Assembly (NCBI RefSeq): GCF_003001935.1
Contig: NZ_PVNG01000011.1
Coordinates: forward strand, 301,512-365,511
DNA: 64,000 nucleotides
Direction of reading: 5' to 3'
Source of the DNA: Nonomuraea fuscirosea
GTDB taxonomy: Bacteria; Actinomycetota; Actinomycetes; Streptosporangiales; Streptosporangiaceae
The position numbers and the translations under genes were made by a program. This document shows positions 9,082-18,311 of the stretch, one piece after another. Below the pieces are notes generated by a model. The model made no database searches, had not been told where the DNA came from, and saw nothing but the letters and a program-made list of their open reading frames with translations. The first letter of the stretch is position 1. The number at the start of each line of letters is the position of its first letter.

Positions 9082-9189
9082 TCAGTCGGCGGCCAGCCGT
9101 TCCGCCTCCTCGTGCAGCGCCAGGATCAGGACGAGCTCCAGATGGAGCCGGTCGAGCTCGGGCGCCGCGAGACCTTCCAGGACACGCAT
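9082..9189 (-). CDS. 35-residue Leu-rich small protein
   Basis: ATG at 9189 has a strong ribosome binding site (AGGGAGG, 5 bases upstream). It encodes a peptide beginning MRVLEGLAAPELDRLHLEL and ending EEAERLAAD. It is rich in Leu, Glu and Ala and predicted to be an amphipathic helix with a hydrophobic centre (LVLILAL). A perfect hairpin follows the stop. It is 44 bp downstream of the zinc-finger gene on the same strand, so probably cotranscribed. Function unknown. Confidence 0.6.
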   Translation of the reverse strand: MRVLEGLAAPELDRLHLELVLILALHEEAERLAAD

Positions 9190-9233
9190 GTGGGGCCTCC
9201 CTGAAGAGGAGACGCCTCACGCGTCACAAAGGT

Positions 9234-9599
9234 TCACGCCTCGCTCCTGAATCGCTCCCACGCCGACTGCCGCGTCATGTTCAGGGACGATCCGATGCGC
9301 TCCCAGCTGACGTCACGGGTGCGGAGGTGCGCCACCCAGTCGCGCAGATTGTCGTCCACCTGCGCCTGAACCGTGGCGATTTTCGGGAGGTGTTCGAGGA
9401 TTTGGTCGTCTGTCATGCTTTCCCACGCGGGAAGGCGAGGCTCGGTCGATTCGGCGAGCCGTTCCTGTTCGAGAATGTCGTTGCACAGACCGACGCACTG
9501 GTCGCAGATATGCACACCAGGCCCGGCGATGAGTTTGCTCACATCCCCACTGTTCTTGTGACAGAACGAGCAGTGGAGGTTGTCCTTCCAGTCAGGCAT
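9234..9599 (-). CDS. ClpX-type C4 zinc finger / HTH protein
   Basis: 121 residues. Residues 10-40 carry CSFCHK...CDQCVGLCNDIL, the C4 zinc-binding module found at the N-terminus of ClpX, here without the AAA+ ATPase. The C-terminus VSWERIGSSLNMTRQSAWERF looks like a helix-turn-helix. The combination suggests a small DNA-binding or adaptor protein instead of a protease subunit. It lies in a cluster of short reverse-strand genes. Target unknown. Confidence 0.8.
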   Translation of the reverse strand: MPDWKDNLHCSFCHKNSGDVSKLIAGPGVHICDQCVGLCNDILEQERLAESTEPRLPAWESMTDDQILEHLPKIATVQAQVDDNLRDWVAHLRTRDVSWERIGSSLNMTRQSAWERFRSEA

Positions 9600-9617
9600 G
9601 GCCTGACACTAGACCCG

Positions 9618-9977
9618 TCAGGCCACTCCTGACAAGCCTGAGATCCGGCCGTGGTTCAGCTGGCCCTCGATGATCTCCTGCCGCTCCTCGGTGATCCGCT
9701 GCAAGATGCGCATGTACGCGTCCAGGATCTGGGCGTACTTCGCCCGCGCCAGCTCCAGCTGCTCCCGCAGCAGGACGACGCGTTCGAGATCGCCGTCGTC
9801 TATGGCCTCCTCCAGCAGGGCACGAGCCTCGTCCACGATCTCTTCCGACCGGGCTCTCGTACGGCGCAGCAGTGCGGCGCACTCGCACAACTCCGTCAGT
9901 CGCGCCGACGCGATGATCATCTCAGCGCCTCGCACAGCCGGACCGTCGGCCGTTTCCTCACGGAGATCGGATCCCAT
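9618..9977 (-). CDS. Coiled-coil protein of unknown function
   Basis: 119 residues from ATG 9977, chosen because AGGAGGTG lies about 9 bases upstream; the open frame extends to 9998. The sequence is almost entirely charged heptads (RSEEIVDEARALLEEAI, RVVLLREQLELARAK) with a CEC motif early on, so a helical coiled coil is expected. It is followed 18 bp later by the zinc-finger gene, so the two are likely one operon. No known domain. Confidence 0.75.
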   Translation of the reverse strand: MGSDLREETADGPAVRGAEMIIASARLTELCECAALLRRTRARSEEIVDEARALLEEAIDDGDLERVVLLREQLELARAKYAQILDAYMRILQRITEERQEIIEGQLNHGRISGLSGVA

Positions 9978-10004
9978 TTCACGCCACCTCCTGGTCAAGG
10001 TTGC

Positions 10005-10109
10005 CTAACTGTAGACGCGCAACCCGGCCTCGCGGATCACCGGCGGCTCGCGGTAGAAACTGAACTCTCCCAGCGGTGTTGTTTCTTCTCCCAGGTAGAA
10101 AATCCTCAC
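10005..10109 (-). CDS. Possible 34-residue peptide upstream of the coiled-coil gene
   Basis: A GTG at 10109 opens a 34-codon frame (VRIFYLGEETTPLGEF.. ending GLRVYS) that stops 27 bp before the next gene of the cluster. The second half has strongly GC-rich third positions; sequence upstream of the GTG does not, which marks a coding boundary. The ribosome binding site is weak. A GTG further upstream (about 51 codons) is possible. Low-to-moderate confidence that it is translated. Confidence 0.35.
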   Translation of the reverse strand: MRIFYLGEETTPLGEFSFYREPPVIREAGLRVYS

Positions 10110-10302
10110 CCCTGAAACTCGTTCGGTGTGGCAAGTATCAACTATTCGACGGCCGTTCACTCCTCTTATCTGCAGAATGCCGTGTTTTGCCGGTGTTACT
10201 AAAAGCCGCCGGAGGAAGACATCCGATCTGCCCGCACGGCCTCCGCGTTGGTCACATACTGAAACGGACCGACAGCGCAACGTGACTCTGGAGTGGTGGG
10301 CG

Positions 10303-12117
10303 ATGGCGGCGACAGGGAGCGAGGGCGACGCGGTGGACGTCAGTGTCGTCATCCCCGTACACAACTGCCGGGCCTATCTCGACCGGTGTCTCACGTCCGC
10401 GCTCGTCCAGCGGGTGCGCAAGGAGATCGTCGTCGTCGACGACGGCTCCACCGACGGCAGCGGCGAGCTGCTCGACCTCTACGCCGCCTATCACCCCGAG
10501 AGCGTCAAGGTGATCCACATCGAGGCCAGCGGCGGCGCCGGGCGGCCGCGCAACGTCGGGATCGAGCACGCGACCGGCCGCTACGTCTTCTTCTGCGACG
10601 CCGACGACCACCTCGGCCCCGAGGCGCTGGAGCGGATGGTCGCCGCCGCCGACGGCAACGGCACCGACATCGTGCTGGGCAAGATCGTGGGCCACGGCAG
10701 GCGGGCGCCGGCGTCGATGTTCCAGCAGGGCGCGGACCGGGTGGGGCTCGGCGACAGCAACGTCTACAACAGCCTGAGCTGCTTCAAACTGTTCCGGCGC
10801 GAGCTGCTCGAACGCCACCGCATCAGGTTCGGCGAGGGCATGCTGGTCGGGGAGGACCTGCTGTTCACCGCGCACGCCTACTGCCACGCCGAGGCGGTCT
10901 CCGTGGTGGCCGACTACGACTGCTACCACCTCGTGTCCAGGCCCGACGGCAGCAGCATCATGCAGCAGTCCGGCAGCAGGGACCCGCTGGCCTGGCTGGC
11001 CATGATCAGGGGCCCGATCGAGGTGATGGCCCGGCACGTCGAGCCGGGCCCGCTGCGCGACCACCTGCTCCGCAGGCACTTCAGGCTCGACGTGTTCACC
11101 CAGCTCGGGACCGTGTTCCTGGAGAGCGACGACGTACGGCGCAAGGACATCGCGCGCGAGGTCGCGGCACTGTGCGACGAGTGGTACACCCCCGGCGTGC
11201 ACGAGCGGCTCAACACCATCGACCGGCAGCGCGCGGGCGCGCTCGACGACATCGACCGCCTGGTGCGCCTGGCCAGGATCGAGAGCGCCACCGTGCGCAG
11301 GAAGCTGACCGGGCTGCGCTGGGAGGGCGACCGCCTGGTGGTGACGGGCGCGGCCAGGCTCGACGGCATCACCAGGGACGACGGCCTGTCCGTGGTGCTG
11401 CGCGCCCGCCACGACCCGGCGATCGAGCTGGTGCTGCCGGCCGAGCGCAAGGGCGGCGAGTTCACCGCGCGGGTGGACGTGGCCGCGCTCGGGTCCGGCA
11501 TCTGGGACCTGCGGGTGGCGGTGGAGATCGAGGGCGTGATCAGGCTCGGCCGGCTCGGCGCCGACCGGGACAGCGACATCGCCCGCCCGCGGCCCCGCCT
11601 GATCGGCGGCGTGGTGGCCGTGCCCTACTTCACCAGGGACAACGGCAACCTGAGCATCGACATGGGCGGGCACGCGGTCGCGGTGCCGGGCCTGGCCAGG
11701 CTGATCAGGGCCCGGTGGGCGCTGGGGCACCGGCTGGTGGTGGACGGCGAGATCACCGTGGTCGGCACCGCGCCGGCCGCCTCGGCGATCAGGCGGATCG
11801 TCTGGCGCGAGCGGCGTACCGGCTGTGAGCGCACCGATCCCGTGGTCGCCCTGCCCGGAGGCGGCTTCGCGGCCAGGCCCGCCGTGGGCCGGCTCGCCCC
11901 CGGCACCTGGGACGCCTATCTCGAACTCGACCTGGGCGGGCCGCCCGCGCGCTTCCGGATCGAGACCGACGCCGAGACGGTCGCCGCGCCGCGCCGGTGG
12001 TGGGGCGCGCCGCTGCTCAGGAGCGTGCGGCCGTACGCGACGGCGGGCAAGGGGCGCTTCAGCGCCGTGGTGCGGCGGCTCACGGCCGAGACACTGATCA
12101 GAAGAATCCTCAAGTAA
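10303..12117 (+). CDS. Family 2 glycosyltransferase with C-terminal extension
   Basis: 604 residues from ATG 10303. The N-terminal ~230 residues are a GT-A catalytic domain: VSVVIPVHNCRAYLDRCL, IVVVDDGSTDGS, GGAGRPRNVGIEHATGRYVFFCDADD (DxD metal site) and GEDLLFTAHAYC. The remaining ~370 residues are beta-rich, with repeated segments resembling each other, and end in a basic tail. This layout matches wall-polymer glycosyltransferases of the TarS/teichoic-acid type, so cell-wall glycopolymer modification is plausible but not proven. No membrane helix is visible. Single gene in its unit. Confidence 0.85.
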   Translation: MAATGSEGDAVDVSVVIPVHNCRAYLDRCLTSALVQRVRKEIVVVDDGSTDGSGELLDLYAAYHPESVKVIHIEASGGAGRPRNVGIEHATGRYVFFCDADDHLGPEALERMVAAADGNGTDIVLGKIVGHGRRAPASMFQQGADRVGLGDSNVYNSLSCFKLFRRELLERHRIRFGEGMLVGEDLLFTAHAYCHAEAVSVVADYDCYHLVSRPDGSSIMQQSGSRDPLAWLAMIRGPIEVMARHVEPGPLRDHLLRRHFRLDVFTQLGTVFLESDDVRRKDIAREVAALCDEWYTPGVHERLNTIDRQRAGALDDIDRLVRLARIESATVRRKLTGLRWEGDRLVVTGAARLDGITRDDGLSVVLRARHDPAIELVLPAERKGGEFTARVDVAALGSGIWDLRVAVEIEGVIRLGRLGADRDSDIARPRPRLIGGVVAVPYFTRDNGNLSIDMGGHAVAVPGLARLIRARWALGHRLVVDGEITVVGTAPAASAIRRIVWRERRTGCERTDPVVALPGGGFAARPAVGRLAPGTWDAYLELDLGGPPARFRIETDAETVAAPRRWWGAPLLRSVRPYATAGKGRFSAVVRRLTAETLIRRILK

Positions 12118-12205
12118 TTGCCATCTATGTGCAGGTGCAAGGCGATGTCGTAAAGTAGGACCGTTTGTCCGTCCACTTTGGATCTGTCCTCTTCAGGAGG
12201 GTGCC

Positions 12206-13207
12206 GTGCACGTTCCCGATGGCTTCTTCAACGCAGCGACGTCCGTGTCGGCCGGGGTCGTGGCGGCGGCCGGGGTCGCGGTGTGCCTGCGCGGCGCGCG
12301 ACGCGAGCTCGACGACAGGACCGCGCCCATGGCCGGCCTGGTCGCCGCGTTCATCTTCGCCGTGCAGATGCTCAACTTCCCCGTCGCCGCCGGCACCAGC
12401 GGCCACCTCCTCGGAGGCGCGCTGGCCGCGATACTCGTGGGGCCGTACACAGGAGTGTTGTGCATGGCCGTGGTCCTGCTGGTGCAGGGCGTGTTCTTCG
12501 CCGACGGCGGGCTGACCGCGCTGGGCGTCAACATCACCATCATGGGCATCGTCACCGTGCTCGTCGGCTGGGGCGTCTTCCGGCTGGTCACCGGGCTGGC
12601 CAGGGGGAAGGTCGTGATCGCGGCGTTCCTGGCCGCGCTGATCTCGGTGCCGGCCTCCGCCCTCGTCTTCACGCTGCTGTTCTGGATCGGCGGCACCGCG
12701 CCGATCGAAATCGGCGCGGTCGCCGCCGCGATGGGCGGCGTGCACCTGCTGATCGGCCTCGGCGAGGCGCTCATCACCGCCGCGACCGTCGGCGCCGTGC
12801 TGGCCGTGCGGCCCGACCTCGTGTACGGCGCCCGCGGCCTGGCCAGGCCCCTGGTCCTGCGTGGCGCCGAGGGCGAGAGCACGACCGTGGGCGAGCCCGA
12901 GCCGGTCGCCGCGACCCGGTCGCTCAAGCCGTTCCTGCTCGGCGGCGTCGGCGTGACGCTGGTGCTGGCCGGGCTGGTGTCCTTCTTCGCCTCCTCCTCG
13001 CCCGACGGGCTGGAGGCGGTGGCCGAGAACGAGGGCTTCATCGAGCGGTCGAGCGACCACCTGTTCGGCGGCTGGGCGCTGGCCGACTACGGTGACGTGG
13101 GCGGGATCCCCGTCGGCGTGGCCGGCATCATCGGCGTCGGCCTCGTGCTGCTCATCGCCGGTGCCGTGGCCTACGCCGCGCGGAGACGTAACGAGATCAA
13201 GGTGTGA
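12206..13207 (+). CDS. cbiM: CbiM-type ECF metal transporter S component with fused PDGLE (CbiN-like) domain
   Basis: 333 residues from a GTG. The mature N-terminus MHVPDGF is diagnostic: Met1/His2 form the Co/Ni site in CbiM/NikM proteins. Residues ~1-215 have six to seven membrane helices. The C-terminal part, preceded by a linker, contains SSSPDGLEAVAE and a last helix pair, corresponding to the PDGLE/CbiN partner. It is followed 3 bp later by cbiQ and then cbiO, a complete importer operon. Cobalt or nickel cannot be separated by sequence here. I see no cobalamin riboswitch in the 88-bp upstream space. Confidence 0.92.
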   Translation: MHVPDGFFNAATSVSAGVVAAAGVAVCLRGARRELDDRTAPMAGLVAAFIFAVQMLNFPVAAGTSGHLLGGALAAILVGPYTGVLCMAVVLLVQGVFFADGGLTALGVNITIMGIVTVLVGWGVFRLVTGLARGKVVIAAFLAALISVPASALVFTLLFWIGGTAPIEIGAVAAAMGGVHLLIGLGEALITAATVGAVLAVRPDLVYGARGLARPLVLRGAEGESTTVGEPEPVAATRSLKPFLLGGVGVTLVLAGLVSFFASSSPDGLEAVAENEGFIERSSDHLFGGWALADYGDVGGIPVGVAGIIGVGLVLLIAGAVAYAARRRNEIKV

Positions 13208-13210
13208 CAC

Positions 13211-13962
13211 GTGGGCGCGGGGCATCGTCATCAGCTCTACCTGCCGGGCGACTCGGTCGTGCACCGGCTGCCGCCGCAGTGCAAGCTGCTCGCGGTCTTC
13301 GCCTTCGCCCTGGTGGTGGTGGCCACGCCGCGGGAGCGGTTCTGGGCCTTCGCGGTCTACGCCCTCCTGCTCGCGGGCGTCGTGATGATGGCCAGGGTGC
13401 CGCTGCCGTACGTGCTGCGGCGGATGGTGATCGAGGTGCCCTTCGTGCTGTTCGCCTTCTTCATCCCGGTCATCGGGCTGGGGGAGCGGACCACGGTGCT
13501 GGGCCTCTCGCTGAGCGTGCCCGGCCTCTGGGCGGCCTGGAACATCCTGGCCAAGGCCACACTGGGCGTGGTCGCCTCCATCCTGCTGGCGGCCACCACG
13601 GAGCCGCGGACGATCCTGCTGGGGGCGCAGCGGCTGCGGCTGCCCGGTCTGCTGGTGCAGATCGCCATGTTCATGCTCAGGTACATGGACGTGATCCTCG
13701 ACGAGATGCGGCGGATGCGGGTGGCCAGGGAGTCGCGCGGGTTCGTGGCGCGCGACCTGCGGCACGTCCCGGTGATCGCCAGGTCCGCCGGGGCGCTGTT
13801 CATCCGTTCGTACGAGCGGGGCGAGCGGGTGCACCTGGCGATGCTGAGCCGCGGCTACGACGGTCAGATGCCGATAATTCATGACATGTCGGCGTCTGTT
13901 CGCCAATGGGGGACCGCGCTCGCCCTGCCCGCCGTCGCCCTGGCAACATGGGGACTGACGTG

Positions 13963-13966
<4 letters not shown>
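13211..13966 (+). CDS. cbiQ: ECF transporter transmembrane (T) component CbiQ
   Basis: 251 residues, GTG start. Several membrane helices are followed by the coupling region, with two Ala-Arg-Gly-like signatures ARESRGF and AMLSRGYDG that dock to the ATPase. It begins HQLYLPGDSVVHRLPPQCK, typical of CbiQ. It lies between cbiM and the ATPase gene and overlaps the latter by 4 bp (GTGA). Confidence 0.92.
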
Positions 13967-14697
<731 letters not shown>

Positions 14698-14905
14698 GCC
14701 CAGTTTGGGCTCCAGCCTGCGGGATCGTGCGTTCCAGGTTGCCGCAAGCCTCCGAGATGGGTAGAAACTCGGGAGCATGGCGCTTGACGGGGCTTTTGGT
14801 GCGCGTTTAGGCCCGCCTTGTCCTCCTGCATCCGACTTTTCGTAGTTTGTGCATGCCCGCTATCCGGGGATGTCGAAGTACAGTGGCTCATCGAGGAGGG
14901 GCCCA

Positions 14906-15244
14906 ATGAAGCTGCGGCTTGCGCGACACGCCCTGGGCGACGCCGTGGTGGTGGCCGTCGAGGGAGAGCTTGACCTGTTCACCGCACCGTTCCTGCGCGA
15001 CGAGGTGCGTGACGCCATCAAACAGGACAGCGCGCGGCTCGTGCTCGATCTGCAGCAACTGTCGTTCATGGACTCCAGCGGCCTGTCCGTGCTGATCGAG
15101 GCCTGGCGCCTGGCCACCGGCGAGGGCGGCGGCGTGTCCCTGGCGGCGCCGCAGGCGCCCGTGGCGCGCATCCTGCGCACGACCGGGCTGGACCGCCGGA
15201 TCAAGGTGTATTCCGACGTCGACAGCGCCGTGGGTGAGATTTAA
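14906..15244 (+). CDS. STAS-domain anti-sigma factor antagonist
   Basis: 112 residues from ATG 14906 (GAGGAGGGG upstream). This is a single STAS domain: VEGELDLFTAPFLRDEV, then LVLDLQQLSFMDSSGLSVLIEA with the conserved serine that anti-sigma kinases phosphorylate. Such proteins release sigma factors of the SigB/SigF type by partner switching. No cognate kinase or sigma factor is adjacent; the PAS-SpoIIE-HATPase protein 9 kb downstream is a conceivable partner (inference). Confidence 0.9.
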   Translation: MKLRLARHALGDAVVVAVEGELDLFTAPFLRDEVRDAIKQDSARLVLDLQQLSFMDSSGLSVLIEAWRLATGEGGGVSLAAPQAPVARILRTTGLDRRIKVYSDVDSAVGEI

Positions 15245-15291
15245 CCGCCCCCGAGTAGAACTTCATTCGGTAGGCGGCTAGGGTCCGGGAT

Positions 15292-16065
15292 ATGGACGTG
15301 AACGGATCTGCAGCAATCATCTCGGGCGGCGCCAGCGGCCTGGGCGAGGCCACGGCCCGCGAGCTCGCCCGCGCCGGGGCCACGGTGGTCGTCGCCGACC
15401 TCAACGAGGAGCGCGGCAAGGCGGTCGCCGACGAGCTCGGCGGCGTCTTCGCCAGGACTGACGTCTCCGACGACGAGCAGGTACAGGCGGCCGTCGACGC
15501 CGCCGTGGCCACCGGCAAGCCGCTGCGGGTGGTCGTCAACAGCGCCGGCATCGGCTGGGCGGAGCGCACGGTCAACCGTGACGGCAACCCGCACAACCCG
15601 GCCTCCTACCGCAAGGTCATCGAGGTCAATTTGATCGGCACGTTCAACCTCATGCGCCTGGCCGCGGCCGCCATCGCCAAGACCGAGCCCGCCGACGCCG
15701 ACGGGCAGCGCGGCGTGGTGATCAACACGGCCTCCGTGGCGGCCCTCGAGGGGCAGACCGGGCAGCTGGCGTACTCGGCCTCCAAGGGCGGCATCGTGGG
15801 CATGACGGTGCCCGCGGCGCGCGACCTGGCCGCGATCGGCGTCCGGGTCAACACGATCTGCCCCGGCATCATCGACACCCCCATCTACGGCTTCTCGGCC
15901 AACGCCGACGAGTTCAAGGCCAAGCTGGTGGCGCCGGTGGTCTTCCCCAAGCGCATGGGACGGGCCGACGAGTTCGCCCACCTCGTCAGGTCGCTGGTCG
16001 AGAACGACTACATGAACGCCGAAGTCGTCCGCTTCGACGGCGGCATCCGCTTCCAGCCCAAGTGA
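15292..16065 (+). CDS. SDR family 3-hydroxyacyl-CoA dehydrogenase-like oxidoreductase
   Basis: 257 residues. The nucleotide-binding loop is SGGASGLGEATAREL, and VVNSAGIG follows. The catalytic Ser lies in INTASVAA and YSASK supplies the Tyr/Lys. The sequence resembles the type-10 17beta-HSD/3-hydroxyacyl-CoA dehydrogenase branch of SDRs (VNLIGTFNLMRLAA, GQTGQLAYSASKGG). It sits 6 bp before a crotonase gene, which supports a role in beta-oxidation (hydratase plus dehydrogenase). Confidence 0.9.
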   Translation: MDVNGSAAIISGGASGLGEATARELARAGATVVVADLNEERGKAVADELGGVFARTDVSDDEQVQAAVDAAVATGKPLRVVVNSAGIGWAERTVNRDGNPHNPASYRKVIEVNLIGTFNLMRLAAAAIAKTEPADADGQRGVVINTASVAALEGQTGQLAYSASKGGIVGMTVPAARDLAAIGVRVNTICPGIIDTPIYGFSANADEFKAKLVAPVVFPKRMGRADEFAHLVRSLVENDYMNAEVVRFDGGIRFQPK

Positions 16066-16071
16066 GGTCTC

Positions 16072-16863
16072 GTGTCTGACGAAGTGCTCGTCGAGGAGTC
16101 CGGCGAAGGATCGGGCGCCGAAGGATCGGGCAAGGTCGCGATCCTCACCATCAACCGCCCCAAGTCCCGCAACGCCGTCAACGGGGCCGTGGCCAGGGGC
16201 ATCGCCGACGCGCTCGACACGCTGGACGCGCGTCCCGACATCTCCGCGTACGTGCTGACCGGAGCCGGCGGCACCTTCTCCGCCGGCATGGACCTCAAGG
16301 GGTTCCTGTCGGGAGACTTCCCGGTCGTCGAGGGCCGCGGGTTCGGCGGGCTCACCGAGTCGCCGCCGAAGAAGCCGCTGGTGGCCGCGGTCGAGGGGTA
16401 CGCGCTGGCGGGCGGGTTCGAGCTGGCGCTGGCCTGCGACGTCATCGTGGCCTCGTCGGAGGCCAAGTTCGGGCTGCCCGAGCCCAAGCGCGGGCTGGTG
16501 GCGGCGGCGGGCGGCATCATGCGGCTGCCGCGGCGGATCCCGTACCACGTGGCCATGGAGATCGCGCTGACCGGCGACCACTACCCGGCCGCCCGCCTGT
16601 ACGAGCTCGGCCTGGTCAACCGGATCACCGAGCCGGGGGCGGCGCTGGAGGGCGCGCTGGAGCTGGCCCGCAAGATCGCCGCCAACGCGCCGCTGGCCCT
16701 CGCCGCGACCAAGCAGGTCGTCATCGAGTCGCAGGACTGGTCGCTCGCGGAGATGTTCGGCAAGCAAGGCGCGATCGTCAATCCGGTCTTCGGCTCGAAG
16801 GACGCCATGGAGGGCGCGGCGGCCTTCGCCGAGAAGCGCGCCCCTCAGTGGAAGGGCGAATGA
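16072..16863 (+). CDS. Crotonase/enoyl-CoA hydratase family protein
   Basis: 263 residues, GTG start. Oxyanion-hole segments are FSAGMDLK and YALAGGFELALACD, followed by FGLPEPKRGLVAAAGG and MRLPRRI. The N-terminus has a short Gly/Ser/Glu-rich extension (GEGSGAEGSG) before the domain. It is an operon partner of the SDR gene and likely hydrates enoyl-CoA. A strong terminator follows. Confidence 0.9.
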   Translation: MSDEVLVEESGEGSGAEGSGKVAILTINRPKSRNAVNGAVARGIADALDTLDARPDISAYVLTGAGGTFSAGMDLKGFLSGDFPVVEGRGFGGLTESPPKKPLVAAVEGYALAGGFELALACDVIVASSEAKFGLPEPKRGLVAAAGGIMRLPRRIPYHVAMEIALTGDHYPAARLYELGLVNRITEPGAALEGALELARKIAANAPLALAATKQVVIESQDWSLAEMFGKQGAIVNPVFGSKDAMEGAAAFAEKRAPQWKGE

Positions 16864-16889
16864 CCCCGGTCTGAGCGGTACGTCTTGCC

Positions 16890-16930
16890 GTCCCCTCCCG
16901 TCCGACGCGTCCCGCGGAACGGGAGGGGAC
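16890..16930 (+). terminator. Terminator after the SDR/crotonase operon
   Basis: A 12-bp perfect stem (GTCCCCTCCCGT / ACGGGAGGGGAC) with a 17-base loop is followed by TCCTTT, 27 bp after the crotonase stop. Confidence 0.75.
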
Positions 16931-16999
16931 TCCTTTAGCGCGCGCATAGCCGTTCCTGGTTACGGTAAAGAGAGGCAGGACGACCAACCGGGAGAGCGC

Positions 17000-17638
17000 A
17001 TGAGCGACTATTCGGGCTCCAGATTCGAGTCGGCCAAGCGCGGCGCCGGAGCCCTGTTCTCCGGTGCCCTGAGTTCGCTCATCATCGTCGTCGGCATGCT
17101 GGTCGTGATGTGGGCGGTCGAAGGGGTCGACTTCTTCCTCGGCGGCGCGCTCGACCGGCAGTTCGGCATCGTCGGCTGGGAGCCCGACGGCCTGGTCGGC
17201 ATCATCTTCGCGCCGTTCCTGCACGGCGGCTTCGGCCACCTGATGGCCAACTCGGTGCCGCTGCTGATCCTGGGCTTCCTGGCCGGGCTGCGCGACGTGC
17301 GCAAGTTCCTGTGGGCCAGCGTGCTGATCATCTTCATCGGCGGCCTCGGCACGTGGGCGACCAGCCCCGGCGTCTACACGGTCGGGGCCAGCGGGCTCGT
17401 CTTCGGCTACTTCGGCTACATCCTGGCCCGCGGCCTGTTCGACCGGAGCCTGCTCGACGTCGCGATCGGCATCGGCGTCGGCATCGCCTACTGGGGGATC
17501 CTGGCGGGCCTGCTGCCGAACCAGCAGGGCATCTCCTGGCAGGGACACCTGTTCGGCCTCATCGGCGGCGTGGTGGCCGCCTGGGTGCTGCGCCGCAGGC
17601 GGGCGCTCCCGCCCGCCAGGACCTCCTACCCGTACTGA
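17000..17638 (+). CDS. Rhomboid family intramembrane serine protease
   Basis: 212 residues with about six membrane helices. Rhomboid signatures are present: HGGFGHLMANSVPL (structural His/Asn helix), VGASGLVFGYFGY with catalytic Ser131 in GASG, and WQGHLFGLIGG with catalytic His183. It cleaves membrane proteins within the bilayer; substrates are unknown. It has its own promoter region after a terminator and is convergent with the YqhA-like gene, with 4 bp between stops. Confidence 0.92.
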   Translation: MSDYSGSRFESAKRGAGALFSGALSSLIIVVGMLVVMWAVEGVDFFLGGALDRQFGIVGWEPDGLVGIIFAPFLHGGFGHLMANSVPLLILGFLAGLRDVRKFLWASVLIIFIGGLGTWATSPGVYTVGASGLVFGYFGYILARGLFDRSLLDVAIGIGVGIAYWGILAGLLPNQQGISWQGHLFGLIGGVVAAWVLRRRRALPPARTSYPY

Positions 17639-17642
17639 CCTC

Positions 17643-18221
17643 TCAGAGGTGCGGCTTCGTGTGCTCGGCGGGTGAGCCGGCCAGCAGCCGGTCGATGTAG
17701 GCCAGGCCGACCGCCGACGCCACGAACGCCAGATGCATGATCGTCTGCCACATCATCTTGTCGTTGGGCGTCGACTGCGCCCTGATGAACGTCTGCAGCA
17801 GATGCACCGACGAGATGCCGATGATGGCCGTGGCCAGCTTGACCTTCAGCACGTTCGCGTTGACGTGGGAGAGCCACTCGGGCTCGTCGGGGTGGTCGTT
17901 GAGGTCGATGCGCGAGACGAACGTCTCGTAGCCGCCGATGATCACCATGATGAGCAGGTTGGAGATCATCACCACGTCGATCAGCGCCAGGACCGTGAGC
18001 ATGACCACGACCTCGGGCGAGGGCGCGTTCGCCACGGTCACCTCGCCGTGCAGGAACACGGTCTCGACGAGGTGCCACAGCTCCAGGGCGAACTGCCAGA
18101 CGTAGACGGCCTGGGCCACGATCAGGCCCAGGTAGAGCGGCACCTGGAGCCAGCGGCTGGCGAACATCAGGTAGCCGAGGCTCTTCGGCCGTACGACCCG
18201 GCGGGGGGTGACTGACAACAA
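17643..18221 (-). CDS. YqhA (UPF0114/TIGR00645) family membrane protein
   Basis: About 192 residues from a TTG near 18221 with AGGAAA upstream; the open frame extends to 18266, so the start is uncertain. Four membrane helices are visible (VPLYLGLIVAQAVYVW; VVMLTVLALIDVVMISNLLIMVIIGGYETF; ATAIIGISSVHLLQTF; the last helix near LAFVASAVGLAY). The GGYETFVS segment and the SSVHLLQ helix are typical of YqhA. Function of the family is unknown. Confidence 0.85.
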   Translation of the reverse strand: MLSVTPRRVVRPKSLGYLMFASRWLQVPLYLGLIVAQAVYVWQFALELWHLVETVFLHGEVTVANAPSPEVVVMLTVLALIDVVMISNLLIMVIIGGYETFVSRIDLNDHPDEPEWLSHVNANVLKVKLATAIIGISSVHLLQTFIRAQSTPNDKMMWQTIMHLAFVASAVGLAYIDRLLAGSPAEHTKPHL

Positions 18222-18258
18222 GGGTTTCCTAGCCGTCGGAGGACAGGTGGCAGCAAAA

Positions 18259-18287
18259 GCCAGCACCGGCGGATCGCCGGTGCTGGC
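18259..18287 (-). terminator. Terminator of serC
   Basis: A 13-bp perfect stem (GCCAGCACCGGCG and its complement) with a 3-base loop. On the reverse strand it is followed by TTTTGC. It lies 25 bp beyond the serC stop. Confidence 0.8.
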
Positions 18288-18311
18288 CGAGATGAGCGGG
18301 AACGAGGCCGG

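Noticed and set aside
10005..10364. 119-codon reverse frame over the glycosyltransferase start
   Set aside because: Its first half overlaps the glycosyltransferase start and lacks coding bias; only the last ~34 codons look coding and are listed separately.
12118..12205. Cobalamin riboswitch before cbiM
   Set aside because: Only 88 bp available and no B12-box-like sequence visible; too short for the known element.
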